Assembly: GCF_022447245.1 (NCBI RefSeq)
Contig: NZ_JAKVBC010000004.1
Location: 1-64,000 of the forward strand
Source: Kordia sp.
Lineage (GTDB): Bacteria > Bacteroidota > Bacteroidia > Flavobacteriales > Flavobacteriaceae
Direction: 5' to 3'
Length of the DNA stretch: 64,000 bases
Numbering within the stretch: position 1 is the stretch's first letter; each line of letters begins with the position of its first letter. Below the pieces are notes generated by a model. That model did no database searches. It had not been told where the DNA came from and worked only from the letters and a program-made list of their open reading frames with translations. This document shows, one piece after another, positions 44,007-53,207 of the stretch. The position numbers and the translations under genes are program-made.

Positions 44007-44123
44007 AATAAAATAATTTTATAAGGCATTTCAGCCAAATTATAGTTTAAAAAAAATGACTTATATTAACCAATATAAAATTTATTTATTATTTCGTGAA
44101 TAAATCATTAAATTTTCTTGCCT

Positions 44124-45206
44124 ATGAAATATAATATCACAGTAAGTAAGACCGAAGCTTCTCGACTTTCTTCGGTTGACTTCGACAACATTCCTTTCGG
44201 GAGAGTATTCTCTGACCACATGTTTGTGGCAGACTACCAAGACGGAGAATGGCAAGATTTAAGAATTGTTCCTTTCGGGAATTTTGAGATGCATCCAGCA
44301 GCCATGGTATTGCACTATGGTCAAGCTATTTTTGAAGGCATGAAAGCTTCCAAGACAGTTGATGGTAAGGCAATGCTTCTACGTCCTGAAATGCATGCCA
44401 AAAGGATTAATGCATCAGCTGCACGAATGTGTATGCCAGCTGTACCTGAAGATTTATTTTTAGAGGCCTTACATGCACTAATTGATTTAGACCAAGCTTG
44501 GATTCCACCACAGCTAGGGAGTGCGTTATATATCCGTCCATATATGTTTGCTACGGATGAATTCATTGGTGTCAAACCTTCACAGAGGTATAAGTTTATC
44601 ATTTTTACTGGCCCTGTAGGCCCATATTATCCTAAGCCTGTTAGTTTAATTGCAGAGCAAAAATATGTTAGAGCAGTCAATGGCGGTACTGGTGAAGCAA
44701 AAGCAGCGGGTAATTATGCTGGTTCATTGCTTCCTGCAAAAATCGCTAATGAAAAAGGATATGATCAGGTAATGTGGATGGATGGCAGTGAATTTAAGTA
44801 CATTCAGGAAGTAGGTACCATGAATATCTTTTTTGTAATTGATGGCAAAGTAATTACTCCAGCTACAGATGGGGCGATACTGAAAGGAATTACAAGAGAT
44901 TCTATTTTAAATATTCTTAAGGATAAAGGATACCAAATAGAAGAACGTCCACTAGCAATTGATGAAGTAGTAAAGGCCCATGAAGCGGGGAAATTGGAAG
45001 AAGTTTTTGGTTCAGGTACCGCAGCAGTAATTGCTCATGTAGCAAAAATTGCTTACCAGGATAAGGAGATGGTACTTCCACCAATGGAGGAAAGAAAAAT
45101 AGGTGCTATGATTAAGGAAGAGATTGATGGATTAAGAGCTGGCACAATTGAAGATGAAAGAGGATGGGTTGTAGCTGTGCAATCAGATATTTTAGTAAAT
45201 ATATAA
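44124..45206 (+). CDS. ilvE: Branched-chain amino-acid aminotransferase
   Basis: This PLP-dependent enzyme performs the last step of valine, leucine and isoleucine synthesis and the first step of their degradation. I start at the ATG at 44124 (MKYNITVSK, 360 residues); an in-frame TTG lies two codons upstream. Family features include HYGQAIFEGMKA (about 72-83), the RPEMHAKRI substrate segment, the PLP lysine in GEAKAAGNYAGS (about 190-201), and QEVGTMNIFFV. The length matches the 350-370-residue class of BCATs common in Bacteroidota. It is monocistronic with a clean terminator. Confidence 0.95.
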   Translation: MKYNITVSKTEASRLSSVDFDNIPFGRVFSDHMFVADYQDGEWQDLRIVPFGNFEMHPAAMVLHYGQAIFEGMKASKTVDGKAMLLRPEMHAKRINASAARMCMPAVPEDLFLEALHALIDLDQAWIPPQLGSALYIRPYMFATDEFIGVKPSQRYKFIIFTGPVGPYYPKPVSLIAEQKYVRAVNGGTGEAKAAGNYAGSLLPAKIANEKGYDQVMWMDGSEFKYIQEVGTMNIFFVIDGKVITPATDGAILKGITRDSILNILKDKGYQIEERPLAIDEVVKAHEAGKLEEVFGSGTAAVIAHVAKIAYQDKEMVLPPMEERKIGAMIKEEIDGLRAGTIEDERGWVVAVQSDILVNI

Positions 45207-45210
45207 AAGA

Positions 45211-45242
45211 AAAAGAGGCTGATCTGTAGATGAGCCTCTTTT
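45211..45242. terminator. Rho-independent terminator of ilvE (bidirectional)
   Basis: AAAAGAGGCT (45211-45220) pairs with AGCCTCTTTT (45233-45242) around a 12-nt loop, followed by further T-rich sequence. It lies between ilvE and the convergent gene at 45253 and can serve both. Confidence 0.85.
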
Positions 45243-45252
45243 ATTTTATTTC

Positions 45253-45879
45253 TTAACGTGAAAATTTCTTCTTTAATTTTCCGTCTTTAGAAGTCCATTC
45301 TGGTAAAGCATATGAAAATCCACGCCCTTCATATCTTAGTTTGAGGATATCTCCTCGGCGATTAGCTAATTTGTGGATACTTCGGTTCAATTTGATTTTA
45401 AAATCATCAAGATCAAATTTTTCACCTTTTGTTTTAGCATCCTCTTCTGCCAAATATATAATTTCAGCAGCGATTAATGGCTTTTGAAAATGGTTTAGTT
45501 GCCCCATGACGAAATTATCCGTTTCTGACAATTTGTATCCTCTTCTCTGGCTGCTGGATTGCAAAATGCTTTTCTTTTTATCTGAGCGATTCTCATTTTC
45601 GGAAGGGCGTCCTTTTTTTCTTTTTTTTGTTCCTTCAGTAATAACTTCTGCATTCGAATCTGTTCCAGATTTATGATTTTCTGTTCCTTTTGTGGTAGAA
45701 GTAATAGAAACGATTGGTGCATCTGGAATATCAAATACTGGTTTTTGATTGAGTTCAGATTGTAATTCCTGAATGGTTTTCTGAGTTTTCTGTAATTGAT
45801 AACTCAATTTTCTGACTTCGGAGTAATACCTACCAATTAACTCTTGAAGTTCAGATCGGCTTAAACTTAACTTGTTCAT
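45253..45879 (-). CDS. Coiled-coil protein with a probable winged-helix C-terminus
   Basis: This 208-residue protein is in three parts. Residues 1-48 form a coiled coil with leucine heptads (LSRSELQELIGRYYSEVRKL onward). A polar, basic low-complexity linker (about 50-115, with KKRKKGRPSENENRSDKKK) looks like an AT-hook-like or flexible nucleic-acid contact. The C-terminal part (about 120-208) resembles a winged helix, with SIHKLANRRGDILKLRYEGRG as recognition helix and wing. A dimeric DNA-binding protein is the natural reading, but I know of no characterised homologue. It precedes a second DNA-binding-type gene on the same strand. Confidence 0.5.
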   Translation of the reverse strand: MNKLSLSRSELQELIGRYYSEVRKLSYQLQKTQKTIQELQSELNQKPVFDIPDAPIVSITSTTKGTENHKSGTDSNAEVITEGTKKRKKGRPSENENRSDKKKSILQSSSQRRGYKLSETDNFVMGQLNHFQKPLIAAEIIYLAEEDAKTKGEKFDLDDFKIKLNRSIHKLANRRGDILKLRYEGRGFSYALPEWTSKDGKLKKKFSR

Positions 45880-46027
45880 TTAACTCTCAAAATTTTGTTA
45901 TTGAATCACTACCAAAAATCAAAGCATTTAAATTCAAATTTGGTCTTTATTTTCGGGCAGTTTTTACGCTGAGAGTTTTAGGTGTAACTTAATGTGATTG
46001 ACTGATTAAAGAGAATACTGGTGAATT

Positions 46028-46627
46028 CTAGGAAGCTGCTTCCACTTCTGCCCAGTTCTCTTGTCTTTCGATTCTTTTAATTTGTGTGACACTTACATTG
46101 AATTTTTTCGCAATAATTTTGGTCTTTGTCTTGTTATTCTTCAGCCATTTTTTGATAATGGCTACTTTAGTTTCTGTAAGTTTATTATTAGTTATAGGTT
46201 TAGGTTTATCCTTTGGTATTAATCCATGCCTTTTCTTATATTCTACTCTACCCTCCAAGTGATGTTTCCATTCTTTTTCAGTAGCCCATATTAGATTAGA
46301 GGTTCTGTTATCTAAGGTATCATGATTTTTGTGTAAAATGTAAGTATGTTTTTCTGAGGGCTTACGGACAAAATTTTCTGCTATGGCTTTGTGTATGAAT
46401 AAGGATTGGTATCCTTCCACTAGTCTAATATTAATAGACTTGTAGCCTCGTCTTCCGAGACTTCCTTTCAATTCCATTTCAGTATTTATTTTCCTATTAA
46501 AAGCTTTCGCTCTGCCATAGGTACTTACATAATAATCTTTTTGCTTGGTTGGCCCTTTCAGTATTACTTTGACCCATATTTCTCCTGCCTTATCTTCGAC
46601 AAGTTTTACTTGCTTAGCCTTACTCAT
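46028..46627 (-). CDS. NUMOD4/HNH-like protein, possible free-standing homing-endonuclease relative
   Basis: This 199-residue protein begins with a NUMOD4-type motif (EIWVKVILKG, then DYYVSTYGRAKAFN, about 15-55). An HNH-like segment follows, YILHKNHDTLDNRTSNLIWAT (about 95-115), preceded by FIHKAIAENFV. The C-terminal ~50 residues form a helix-turn-helix (LTETKVAIIKKWL then KKFNVSVTQIKRIE). The arrangement is that of phage- or intron-type HNH endonucleases, but it is chromosomal and not inside an interrupted gene here. Whether it still cuts DNA or now only binds it cannot be told. It is basic throughout. Confidence 0.65.
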   Translation of the reverse strand: MSKAKQVKLVEDKAGEIWVKVILKGPTKQKDYYVSTYGRAKAFNRKINTEMELKGSLGRRGYKSINIRLVEGYQSLFIHKAIAENFVRKPSEKHTYILHKNHDTLDNRTSNLIWATEKEWKHHLEGRVEYKKRHGLIPKDKPKPITNNKLTETKVAIIKKWLKNNKTKTKIIAKKFNVSVTQIKRIERQENWAEVEAAS

Positions 46628-47130
46628 TTGTTCAGTTTTAATGATGTATCATTTTTCCTATTTTCTGCTAATAGACAGAATAATGGAACAAACTAGCAAT
46701 AGCTTTGTTTTCAAAAATAAAATTTTAAAAAATGAAGTATAGGTTTTGAAGCGTTTTGCAAATATAATAAATCATTACATTTATCAAATATAAATTAATA
46801 AAATATTGCCAACGGAAGCGCATAAAAACAATTTACAGCTTTTTAAAGAAAAAAACAAGTCTTTCGCAATGGCACATAAGTCATGGATTCATAAAGAAAT
46901 ACATAGTATTGCTTATTTCTAGTTATAAGAAATTCGTACAATATTAGTTTGCCTTAAATTATTCAAAAAAAACGTCTGCTATCAAACTGATATTACATCA
47001 TCTACAAAAAGAATTTCTTTTGAAAATTAGATTTATTCCTAAATTTTAAATAGATGTAATTCTATTACCTAAAATTAGCAGTGTATTTGAGTCATAATTT
47101 CGAAAAATTGGCAACCCATATATAAGTTAA
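46628..47130. other. AT-rich intergenic region
   Basis: No supported gene or RNA was found between the HNH-like gene and repeat copy A4. The sequence is very AT-rich with several A and T runs, as in other long gaps of this window. Confidence 0.4.
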
Positions 47131-47293
47131 TGAGCGGCTAGTCAAAATTACTAGTATCATAAAATGGTCAGTTGGAAAATCATGTGGAACTGACGATAGT
47201 AAAGTTAAGCATGATTTTTGAGGGGACGCTAAAATTTGTCTGCCTAGGGCTGAATTTTATTACACCAATTTTCTGACCTAACTCCCTAACTTA
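47131..47293 (+). repeat. Dispersed structured repeat family A, copy A4
   Basis: This 163-bp copy runs from TGAGCGGCTAG to CTAACTTA, about 30 bp before the next start codon. The hairpin arms are 47167-47183 and 47211-47227 (AAAATCAT/ATGATTTT kept; the outer part is partly unpaired). The outer arm GAATTTTATTA is present on the right. It has drifted more than A1 and A3. Confidence 0.7.
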
Positions 47294-47321
47294 TTCTTCT
47301 CAAATAAGTTAGCTTTGCAAC

Positions 47322-48275
47322 ATGATTAGTTATTTAAAAAGAAAAGAAATTAATGACCAACTGTGGAATACTACTGTCCAAAAGGCAAAGAATGGACTAC
47401 CATACTTTTACACATGGCACCTAGATAATTGTTGTAAGCATTGGAGTGCACTTGTATGGGAAGAATACAAATTTATCATGCCGCTTCCATATAACAACAA
47501 ACTTCTCATTACTAAACAACTTTTCCAACCAATATTGACTCAGCAATTAGGTATCATTGGGAATGGCCTTACGGCAAATATTGCGGAACAGTTTTTAAAG
47601 AATATTCCTCCCTATTTTAAATATATTAATATCCAATTACATCACAAAACGCCAACTATCGATACTAATGATAAAGGAACAACGCTGTGGCCTAATCATA
47701 TTCATACAAAAGATAATTACGTAATACCACTTGATAAAGAGGAAGAAATATTGATAAAAGGACTGAATAGAGAGATTAGAAGAAACCTTAGAAAGTTGGC
47801 GACTAAACACAATATAAAGCCTATCAATTCTGCTCAAATTATTGTTGATTTCTACTTCAAACAATTTGGTAAAAAATTAAATTTATCACTAACAACACGG
47901 CAAACTATATTTAATATTATGGATGCTCACTTAAAGCACAATACTATTGAAATATATGGTTGTTATGATAATGAAGAGCAGCTTTGTTGTGCTACTGCTT
48001 TTTTGCACAGCCACGATCGTTTAATATCTATTTTTGGAGGCCCAAGTGAAGCCGGGAAAAAGATCTATGCTATGCATGCCATTTATGCCCATGTGATAAA
48101 AAAATACGCTAATACTCCTAAAATAGTTGATTTCATGGGTTCAGAGATTAAAGGGGTAGCATTTTGGATGCGTAGTATGGGAGGCATATTACAGCCCTAC
48201 TTCAAATATGAAGTGGATGATTTACCCAGACTAATAAGTTTTATCAAACATCGAAAGTGGAAAGTATCAAACTAA
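47322..48275 (+). CDS. GNAT/FemAB-like acyltransferase-type protein
   Basis: This 317-residue cytoplasmic protein has the tandem GNAT-like layout of the FemAB/Acetyltransf_6 group. The C-terminal half contains NREIRRNLRKLATKHNI (about 148-164), YGCYDNEEQLCCATAFL (about 210-226), RLISIFGGPSEAGKK and KIVDFMGSEIKGVAFWMRSMGG (about 267-288), the last being the FemAB-like signature. Relatives add amino acids to peptidoglycan or acylate small molecules, but many Bacteroidota members are uncharacterised. Its last 9 bp overlap the end of the convergent yjjG-like gene. TAGCTTTG at 47310-47317 resembles a -7 box but is too close to the ATG unless the mRNA is leaderless. Confidence 0.65.
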   Translation: MISYLKRKEINDQLWNTTVQKAKNGLPYFYTWHLDNCCKHWSALVWEEYKFIMPLPYNNKLLITKQLFQPILTQQLGIIGNGLTANIAEQFLKNIPPYFKYINIQLHHKTPTIDTNDKGTTLWPNHIHTKDNYVIPLDKEEEILIKGLNREIRRNLRKLATKHNIKPINSAQIIVDFYFKQFGKKLNLSLTTRQTIFNIMDAHLKHNTIEIYGCYDNEEQLCCATAFLHSHDRLISIFGGPSEAGKKIYAMHAIYAHVIKKYANTPKIVDFMGSEIKGVAFWMRSMGGILQPYFKYEVDDLPRLISFIKHRKWKVSN

Positions 48276-48959
48276 AAATAAAGACCTTAATTCATCCATA
48301 TTTTTAACTTCATATTTTGGCTGTATTTCTGTATCATTTTCCTTTTGCCGATAATTATACCAACAAGTTGAAATACCATAGTTATTTCCACCTTTGATAT
48401 CAGAATTTAAATTATCCCCCACAATGACTACCTTTTTCTTCTCTGGGAAGTTAATTTGTTCAAATGTATACTGAAAAAAATCTTGCGATGGTTTTGCAAA
48501 ACCAATTTCATCAGATACAATAATGGTATCAAATAAGTCGTAAATCCCTGCTTGTCGGAAACGAGGTCTTTGCACTTCTTTTAATCCATTTGTGACTATT
48601 GCTAATCGATATGTCCCTTGCAAGTCCTCTAGTAAATTTTGACTGCCTTCAATCATAAATCCAGCCTCACTCAATCGACCTAAATATTGCTCTTCAAAAG
48701 ATTTGGGAGATACATCTGATCGTCCAATTGCTGATAGAAACAATTCAAATCGTTTCCATCGCAATTCTGATTTGGTCATTTTCCCATTTTCAAAAGCACT
48801 CCAGCACTGATGATTGATTACTTTATAGGTTTGATGCAAAGATGAAGTATAGGGAATTGACTTTTCTTTCAAAGTATGACTAAGAGCAAATAATTCGGCT
48901 TCATCAAAGTCTAATAAAGTATTATCAGCATCAAATAATATCCATTCGTAAGATTGCAT
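48267..48959 (-). CDS. yjjG: HAD-family YjjG-type noncanonical pyrimidine nucleotidase
   Basis: This 230-residue haloacid dehalogenase-type phosphatase has motif I FDADNTLLDFDEAE (D10 and D12), motif II VTNGL, and motif III/IV with GDNLNSDIKGG. YjjG removes the phosphate from noncanonical pyrimidine nucleotides, cleaning the nucleotide pool; the Asp-Ala-Asp motif and the DEAELFALSHTL cap sequence favour this branch. It lies 2 bp downstream of the coaD stop on the same strand and is probably co-transcribed with it. Its 3' end overlaps the convergent FemAB-like gene by 9 bp. Confidence 0.85.
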   Translation of the reverse strand: MQSYEWILFDADNTLLDFDEAELFALSHTLKEKSIPYTSSLHQTYKVINHQCWSAFENGKMTKSELRWKRFELFLSAIGRSDVSPKSFEEQYLGRLSEAGFMIEGSQNLLEDLQGTYRLAIVTNGLKEVQRPRFRQAGIYDLFDTIIVSDEIGFAKPSQDFFQYTFEQINFPEKKKVVIVGDNLNSDIKGGNNYGISTCWYNYRQKENDTEIQPKYEVKNMDELRSLFLV

Positions 48960-48961
48960 AA

Positions 48962-49429
48962 TTAAAATTTTGGGACGATCACTTCTGCAGGAATAAATGG
49001 GCTAGCATCACCATTCCCCTTGATAATTTCTCTGACAATAGTGGAACTAATGTGGGAGTATTCTGGCTGAGAGATCAAAAAGATCGTTTCGATGCCATCA
49101 CCAACAATATGATTTAACTGAGAAATAGTTTTTTCATAATCAAAATCTGAGGCATTTCTCAAACCGCGAAGTAAGTACCTTGCACCTATTTCATTACAAT
49201 AATTAGCTGTTAAACCCTGAAAATGAGCAACTTCTACTTGATTATAATCAGCAAAAACTGCCTCTAACCATTCCTTTCGTTGATCCAGATCAAAAAGGTA
49301 TTTTTTTTGAGAGTTGAGACCGATAGCCACTACAATTTTATCAAATAGTGGCAATCCTCGTTTTACTAGGTCTACATGCCCTACAGTGATTGGATCAAAA
49401 GAACCAGGAAATACAGCAATTTTTGTCAT
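48962..49429 (-). CDS. coaD: Phosphopantetheine adenylyltransferase
   Basis: CoaD transfers AMP from ATP to 4'-phosphopantetheine, the penultimate step of coenzyme A synthesis. I start at the ATG at 49429 (MTKIAVFPGSFDP); an ATG two codons upstream would add Met-Ile. The protein is 155 residues. The nucleotidyltransferase motif is GSFDPITVGHVD with the TxGH signature, and the C-terminal ISSTIVREI (about 127-135) binds ATP. Other landmarks are LLRGLRNASDFDYE and FLISQPEYSHISST. Length is typical (155-165). The downstream yjjG-like gene follows after 2 bp. Confidence 0.95.
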   Translation of the reverse strand: MTKIAVFPGSFDPITVGHVDLVKRGLPLFDKIVVAIGLNSQKKYLFDLDQRKEWLEAVFADYNQVEVAHFQGLTANYCNEIGARYLLRGLRNASDFDYEKTISQLNHIVGDGIETIFLISQPEYSHISSTIVREIIKGNGDASPFIPAEVIVPKF

Positions 49430-49487
49430 GATCATTAGTTTGAGGCCTCAAATTAATCATCTATTCGTTTAATTCAATTTATTTCCT

Positions 49488-50018
49488 TCAAAATGTAGTC
49501 TGATCACCATAGGACGATAAAATACCTTGATAAATTTCAAAATTTTCTTGATCAAAACACACAAAAATAACCTGATCTAAATCTTCACGATCTTCAAAAT
49601 GTTTTACCGTATTTATGGCAATTTGGGCTGCTCTTTTTTTGGGGAAACGATATACACCTGTACTAATATTAGGAAAAGCAATCGTCCTCAATCCATGTTT
49701 CAAAGCTAATTGAATACTATTTATATAACAATTCTCTAGTTTCTGGTCCTGTTTGGTATGGCCATTCCAAATGGGGCCAACTGTGTGAATTACATTCTTC
49801 GAAGGCATATTCCCAGCGGTAGTGATTACGGCTTCTCCAGTTCTGCATTTTCCTTGACGGTTTCTAATTTGCATACATTCCTCTAGGATGGCCTTCCCTC
49901 CTGCCCTGTGAATGGCACCATCAACACCACCACCACCCATTAAAGACGAATTAGCAGCATTTACAATTGCATCAACATGTAAAACAGTAATATCTCCTTG
50001 GATAAGTTCTATTGTCAT
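49488..50018 (-). CDS. Macrodomain protein, O-acetyl-ADP-ribose deacetylase type
   Basis: I start at the ATG at 50018 ([11 protein letters not shown], 176 residues), because homologues begin with this strand and the upstream extension uses a TTG. The macrodomain hallmarks are all present: QGDIT near the start, [20 protein letters not shown] (about 19-38), GEAVITTAG, and [10 protein letters not shown] (about 128-137), which binds the diphosphate. The Asn-Ala-Ala-Asn and Gly-Gly-Gly-Val-Asp motifs indicate the MacroD-like hydrolase class, acting on O-acetyl-ADP-ribose and mono-ADP-ribosylated proteins. It is on the same strand as coaD, 52 bp upstream of it. Confidence 0.9.
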   Translation of the reverse strand: MTIELIQGDITVLHVDAIVNAANSSLMGGGGVDGAIHRAGGKAILEECMQIRNRQGKCRTGEAVITTAGNMPSKNVIHTVGPIWNGHTKQDQKLENCYINSIQLALKHGLRTIAFPNISTGVYRFPKKRAAQIAINTVKHFEDREDLDQVIFVCFDQENFEIYQGILSSYGDQTTF

Positions 50019-50180
50019 TGGTATTTTTCTAAAGTTTACACTTTGGGCATTCAATAAGTTCCAAATTCGCTGATTGCTTTACAAACTTATGATGATAAAC
50101 TTGTCCTTTATTTGGCGAAAGCCTTAATAATATATTTACTTTTCAGGAAATTAATGGCGCCATCTCACAAAGTCACAAAA

Positions 50181-51746
50181 CTACCAACTATCAATCATAC
50201 GATGACTAGCCTTTATCGAATGACTCTCAATCCCTTGTACAATCCAATCTCGGGTATACTTAGGATCAATCACTTCATCAAACTCTAAAAAGGAAGCAGC
50301 ACTTTGAGCCTTTCCCCGATCATATAAGGCTTTTAGGTACTGATCATAAAGCGCTTGTCGTTTTTCTTCATTTGTTTCCGCTTCCAACTCTTTTCTAAAA
50401 CCTAATTTTACGGCACCTTCCAAGCCCATTCCACCAAATTCGCCAGTTGGCCAAGCGATGGTGAAGTAAGATTCGTGTAAACTTCCTCCTGCCATAGCCA
50501 TGGCACCTAGTCCGTATGCTTTTCGCAAAACTACGGTAAAAATAGGCACTTGTAGAGATGCACCAACCATAAACATCCTAGAGGAATGGCGCACCATAGC
50601 CTTCTTTTCAAAAGTTGGTCCAACCATAAATCCTGGAGCATCGCAAAGCGATAGAATCGGGATGCCAAAGGCATCACATAGCTGCATAAAACGTGCAGCC
50701 TTATCTGCAGCATCACTATCAATAGCACCGCCCAAGTGCCGAGTACTATTTGCCATAAGGCCAAGCGGATAACCATTGATCCGGATAAAAGCAGTTACCA
50801 GATTTTTTGCAAACCCACCTCTTAATTCAAGCACAGAGTCTTTGTCTGCTAAGGTGTGGATGACTTTAAATATATCATATGCAAATTTGCGATTAAGCGG
50901 TACGATATCTCGTAATTGATCTTGATCTTCCACTTCAAAATTTGCTTTTTTACCTTGAAAGTAGGACAGGTATTTTTTAGCAGCTTCGACTGCTGCTGCT
51001 TCATCTTGGACTAAAATATCAATGACTCCATTTTTGAATAGTTCTGTTGATGGTCCAATCTGAGTAGGATGAAAATGCCCCAGCCCCCCACCTGCAATCA
51101 TTGCAGGTCCTCCCATTCCAATGGAAGCATTTTCGGTAGCAATAAGGACATCCGAACTGCCTGCAATAGAGGCATTACCCGCAAAACAATACCCCCCGAC
51201 CACGGCTATACGAGGCACCTTCCCGCTCAAGCGTGCATATTCCACGAAAGTGGGAACATCCAGACCTCCCGAATGAATCAATTCAAAATCTACATCCCCT
51301 GGCCGACCGCCGCCGCCCTCTGCAAAGAAGATGATTGGCAAGTTTGCAGAACGAGCCATTTGAATTGCACGATCCGTTTTTTTATGATTAAATGCGCCTT
51401 GCGTTCCAGCCAAAACTGTATAATCATAACTCAAAACCATACACTTGCACTTCGGCAGCTCAAAAAATACACCATTTACTTCCCCTACCCCAGTGATCAA
51501 ACCATCAGCTGGTGTATTTTTGATCAAATCTTCCATTGTTCGGCGCCCACGCTGAGCAGCTACCATTAGTGAGCCAAATTCAGTAAATGATCCCATATCA
51601 CAGAGATGATCAATATTCTCTCGTGCTGTTCTCAGGCCTTTATCATAGCGCTTTTGCACTGCTTCTGCCCTATTTTCATCGAGCAGAAATGATTTTCTGT
51701 CCTCCAGTGACTGTATATCAGGGCGTTGATCTTGATCGTTTTTCAT
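50181..51746 (-). CDS. Acyl-CoA carboxylase carboxyltransferase (beta) subunit
   Basis: I start at the ATG at 51746 (MKNDQDQRP, 521 residues); a GTG immediately before it is also in frame. Two crotonase-like carboxyltransferase lobes are visible. The first has GLITGVGEVNGVF, FFAEGGGGRPGD and GGGLGHFHPTQIGPSTELF; the second has RGGFAKNLVTAFIRINGYPLG, LCDAPGFMVGP and GSLHESYFTIAWPTGEFGGM. The enzyme transfers the carboxyl group from carboxybiotin to propionyl-CoA, methylcrotonyl-CoA or a related acyl-CoA; sequence alone does not decide which. The biotin carboxylase/BCCP subunit is not adjacent. It appears monocistronic. Confidence 0.85.
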   Translation of the reverse strand: MKNDQDQRPDIQSLEDRKSFLLDENRAEAVQKRYDKGLRTARENIDHLCDMGSFTEFGSLMVAAQRGRRTMEDLIKNTPADGLITGVGEVNGVFFELPKCKCMVLSYDYTVLAGTQGAFNHKKTDRAIQMARSANLPIIFFAEGGGGRPGDVDFELIHSGGLDVPTFVEYARLSGKVPRIAVVGGYCFAGNASIAGSSDVLIATENASIGMGGPAMIAGGGLGHFHPTQIGPSTELFKNGVIDILVQDEAAAVEAAKKYLSYFQGKKANFEVEDQDQLRDIVPLNRKFAYDIFKVIHTLADKDSVLELRGGFAKNLVTAFIRINGYPLGLMANSTRHLGGAIDSDAADKAARFMQLCDAFGIPILSLCDAPGFMVGPTFEKKAMVRHSSRMFMVGASLQVPIFTVVLRKAYGLGAMAMAGGSLHESYFTIAWPTGEFGGMGLEGAVKLGFRKELEAETNEEKRQALYDQYLKALYDRGKAQSAASFLEFDEVIDPKYTRDWIVQGIESHSIKASHRMIDSW

Positions 51747-51919
51747 CACTATTAAGTTGGTTGATTAACAGATAATTGGTGTCCTTTGGAGCAAGTTGAT
51801 AACGTAAACATCGAACAAAGCATGTTTGGTACCACTAATGCGTTAATATATCGTCTATATCAACTATTGATCAATTCGGCTGAAAAAATAAATTTCCAAA
51901 CATGAATTTAGATATGATT

Positions 51920-52621
51920 TTACACGAAAGTGATTAAATCTTCAGACAAATGCGGAATTTCATTAAAACTCAACATATTATATTTTCCTTTTGAATACAA
52001 AAAGGTACTGAAAGAAGTATTGCGGATAGAAAAATTCAAATCAGCAATTTTTGATTCTTTACCAACCATCAAAGCATCGCCAACAATGGAGGCAATTGTA
52101 CCTCCTGAAGTAAAAACCGCTATTTTTTCTCCTTTCCCAGTCTGTTCCAAAATTCGTTGAAAACCAATTTTTGTATCCTTTCGGAAAACAGGCCACGGTT
52201 CGACACCTTCTACCTCGACCTCACTTTCTGCCCATAATGCTAAGAATTTCTGGAAGATGAGCATTGTATTTCGACCTAGCAGTTTAGGGTTCTTTTCGAT
52301 TTCTGCTTTCCATTCTCTTAGTTGCGGATATTTATCCATTAGCTGAGGATAAGCCAATTTTATGGCCTCTGTCCCTTGGTGTTCTTTTAACTCAGGAATG
52401 GTGTTGATTTCTTTATCCAGTTGAAGTTGTTCTAACACCAATTGGCAAGTATGCTGTTGGCGTTCTAGAGGTCCTGAAAAAACTTGATCAAATTGGATAT
52501 TCTGCGTTTTTAAATATTGTCCTAATATTTTGGATTGCTGAATTCCCTTTTCAGAAAGTTGATCATAATTATTGGCCATGAAGGAGGCCTGTGCATGTCT
52601 AAAAAAGTAGATTTTACTCAT
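51920..52621 (-). CDS. Histidine phosphatase family protein
   Basis: This 233-residue protein opens with FFRHAQASF, a variant of the RHG phosphatase motif (RHA here) whose histidine (H8) is the phospho-acceptor. SGPLERQQHTCQLV (about 57-70) supplies the second arginine, and VFTSGGTIASIVG near residue 180 carries the C-terminal loop, where the usual catalytic His of the S-H-G-G type is Thr-Ser-Gly-Gly. The substrate may be a sugar phosphate or a protein phosphohistidine, and activity may be altered. It is the last gene of a three-gene minus-strand operon, overlapping its upstream neighbour by 8 bp. Confidence 0.75.
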   Translation of the reverse strand: MSKIYFFRHAQASFMANNYDQLSEKGIQQSKILGQYLKTQNIQFDQVFSGPLERQQHTCQLVLEQLQLDKEINTIPELKEHQGTEAIKLAYPQLMDKYPQLREWKAEIEKNPKLLGRNTMLIFQKFLALWAESEVEVEGVEPWPVFRKDTKIGFQRILEQTGKGEKIAVFTSGGTIASIVGDALMVGKESKIADLNFSIRNTSFSTFLYSKGKYNMLSFNEIPHLSEDLITFV

Positions 52622-53207
52622 TGATTTCTTTTAAATGTTCGATCAATTGATCGTAACCTTTTACCATACCAGATTCAATACCTTGAATATCACCTCCTAA
52701 TATCATAGCAATCGTTAAGGCTTCATTGGTAGGTGTTTCAAAATTCATACTCCACAGTCGATTGATGATAGGTTTAGTAATGTCTTTATATTCTTTTTGA
52801 AAATTATAAACTCTTGAAATTTTACTAACCGTTTCAAAATCAAGACCTTGCAGTAGGTTCCCAATCAAACCACTATCAAATACAGAGCTTTCTAGCGCGG
52901 GTGTATGCACCCCTGTCCAACCAGGGATAAAGGCAAATCCATTATTTTTCATGAATGGTTTAGATAGTTCTTCCTCCCTTGTTACATCCATCAAGCTATC
53001 CATTGTCTCCTTCAATTCCTTGTGATAATTTTCTGCATATTGAACTCTCTTTTTGTTGAGTTCTATCTCTTGAATCAAGTTGGCAATAAATTCTTTTTGA
53101 TTTGCGCGATGGTTCCATTTTTCATTCAAGTTACCTGCAAGAATACCAATATAAACGCCAATAGCAACTGGAACGAGCTGGAATAATAACTCTTTTAATT
53201 TTTTCAT
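52614..53207 (-). CDS. Small membrane-anchored protein, possibly DUF6090-like
   Basis: This 197-residue protein has one N-terminal membrane helix (about 8-27, LFQLVPVAIGVYIGILAGNL), followed at once by NEKWNHRANQKEFIANLIQE. The remainder is helical and polar. The pattern of a short anchor, then Asn-x-x-Trp, then a Glu/Lys-rich helix is seen in the Bacteroidota DUF6090 group, which has no known function; I hold this loosely. It overlaps the GNAT gene upstream by 4 bp and the phosphatase downstream by 8 bp, so the three are translationally coupled. Confidence 0.5.
   Translation of the reverse strand: MKKLKELLFQLVPVAIGVYIGILAGNLNEKWNHRANQKEFIANLIQEIELNKKRVQYAENYHKELKETMDSLMDVTREEELSKPFMKNNGFAFIPGWTGVHTPALESSVFDSGLIGNLLQGLDFETVSKISRVYNFQKEYKDITKPIINRLWSMNFETPTNEALTIAMILGGDIQGIESGMVKGYDQLIEHLKEINE

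Noticed and set aside
47310-47317. TAGCTTTG as a -7 promoter element of the FemAB-like gene
   Set aside because: It lies 4 bp before the ATG, so the transcript would be leaderless or start inside the gene, and there is no -33 partner.
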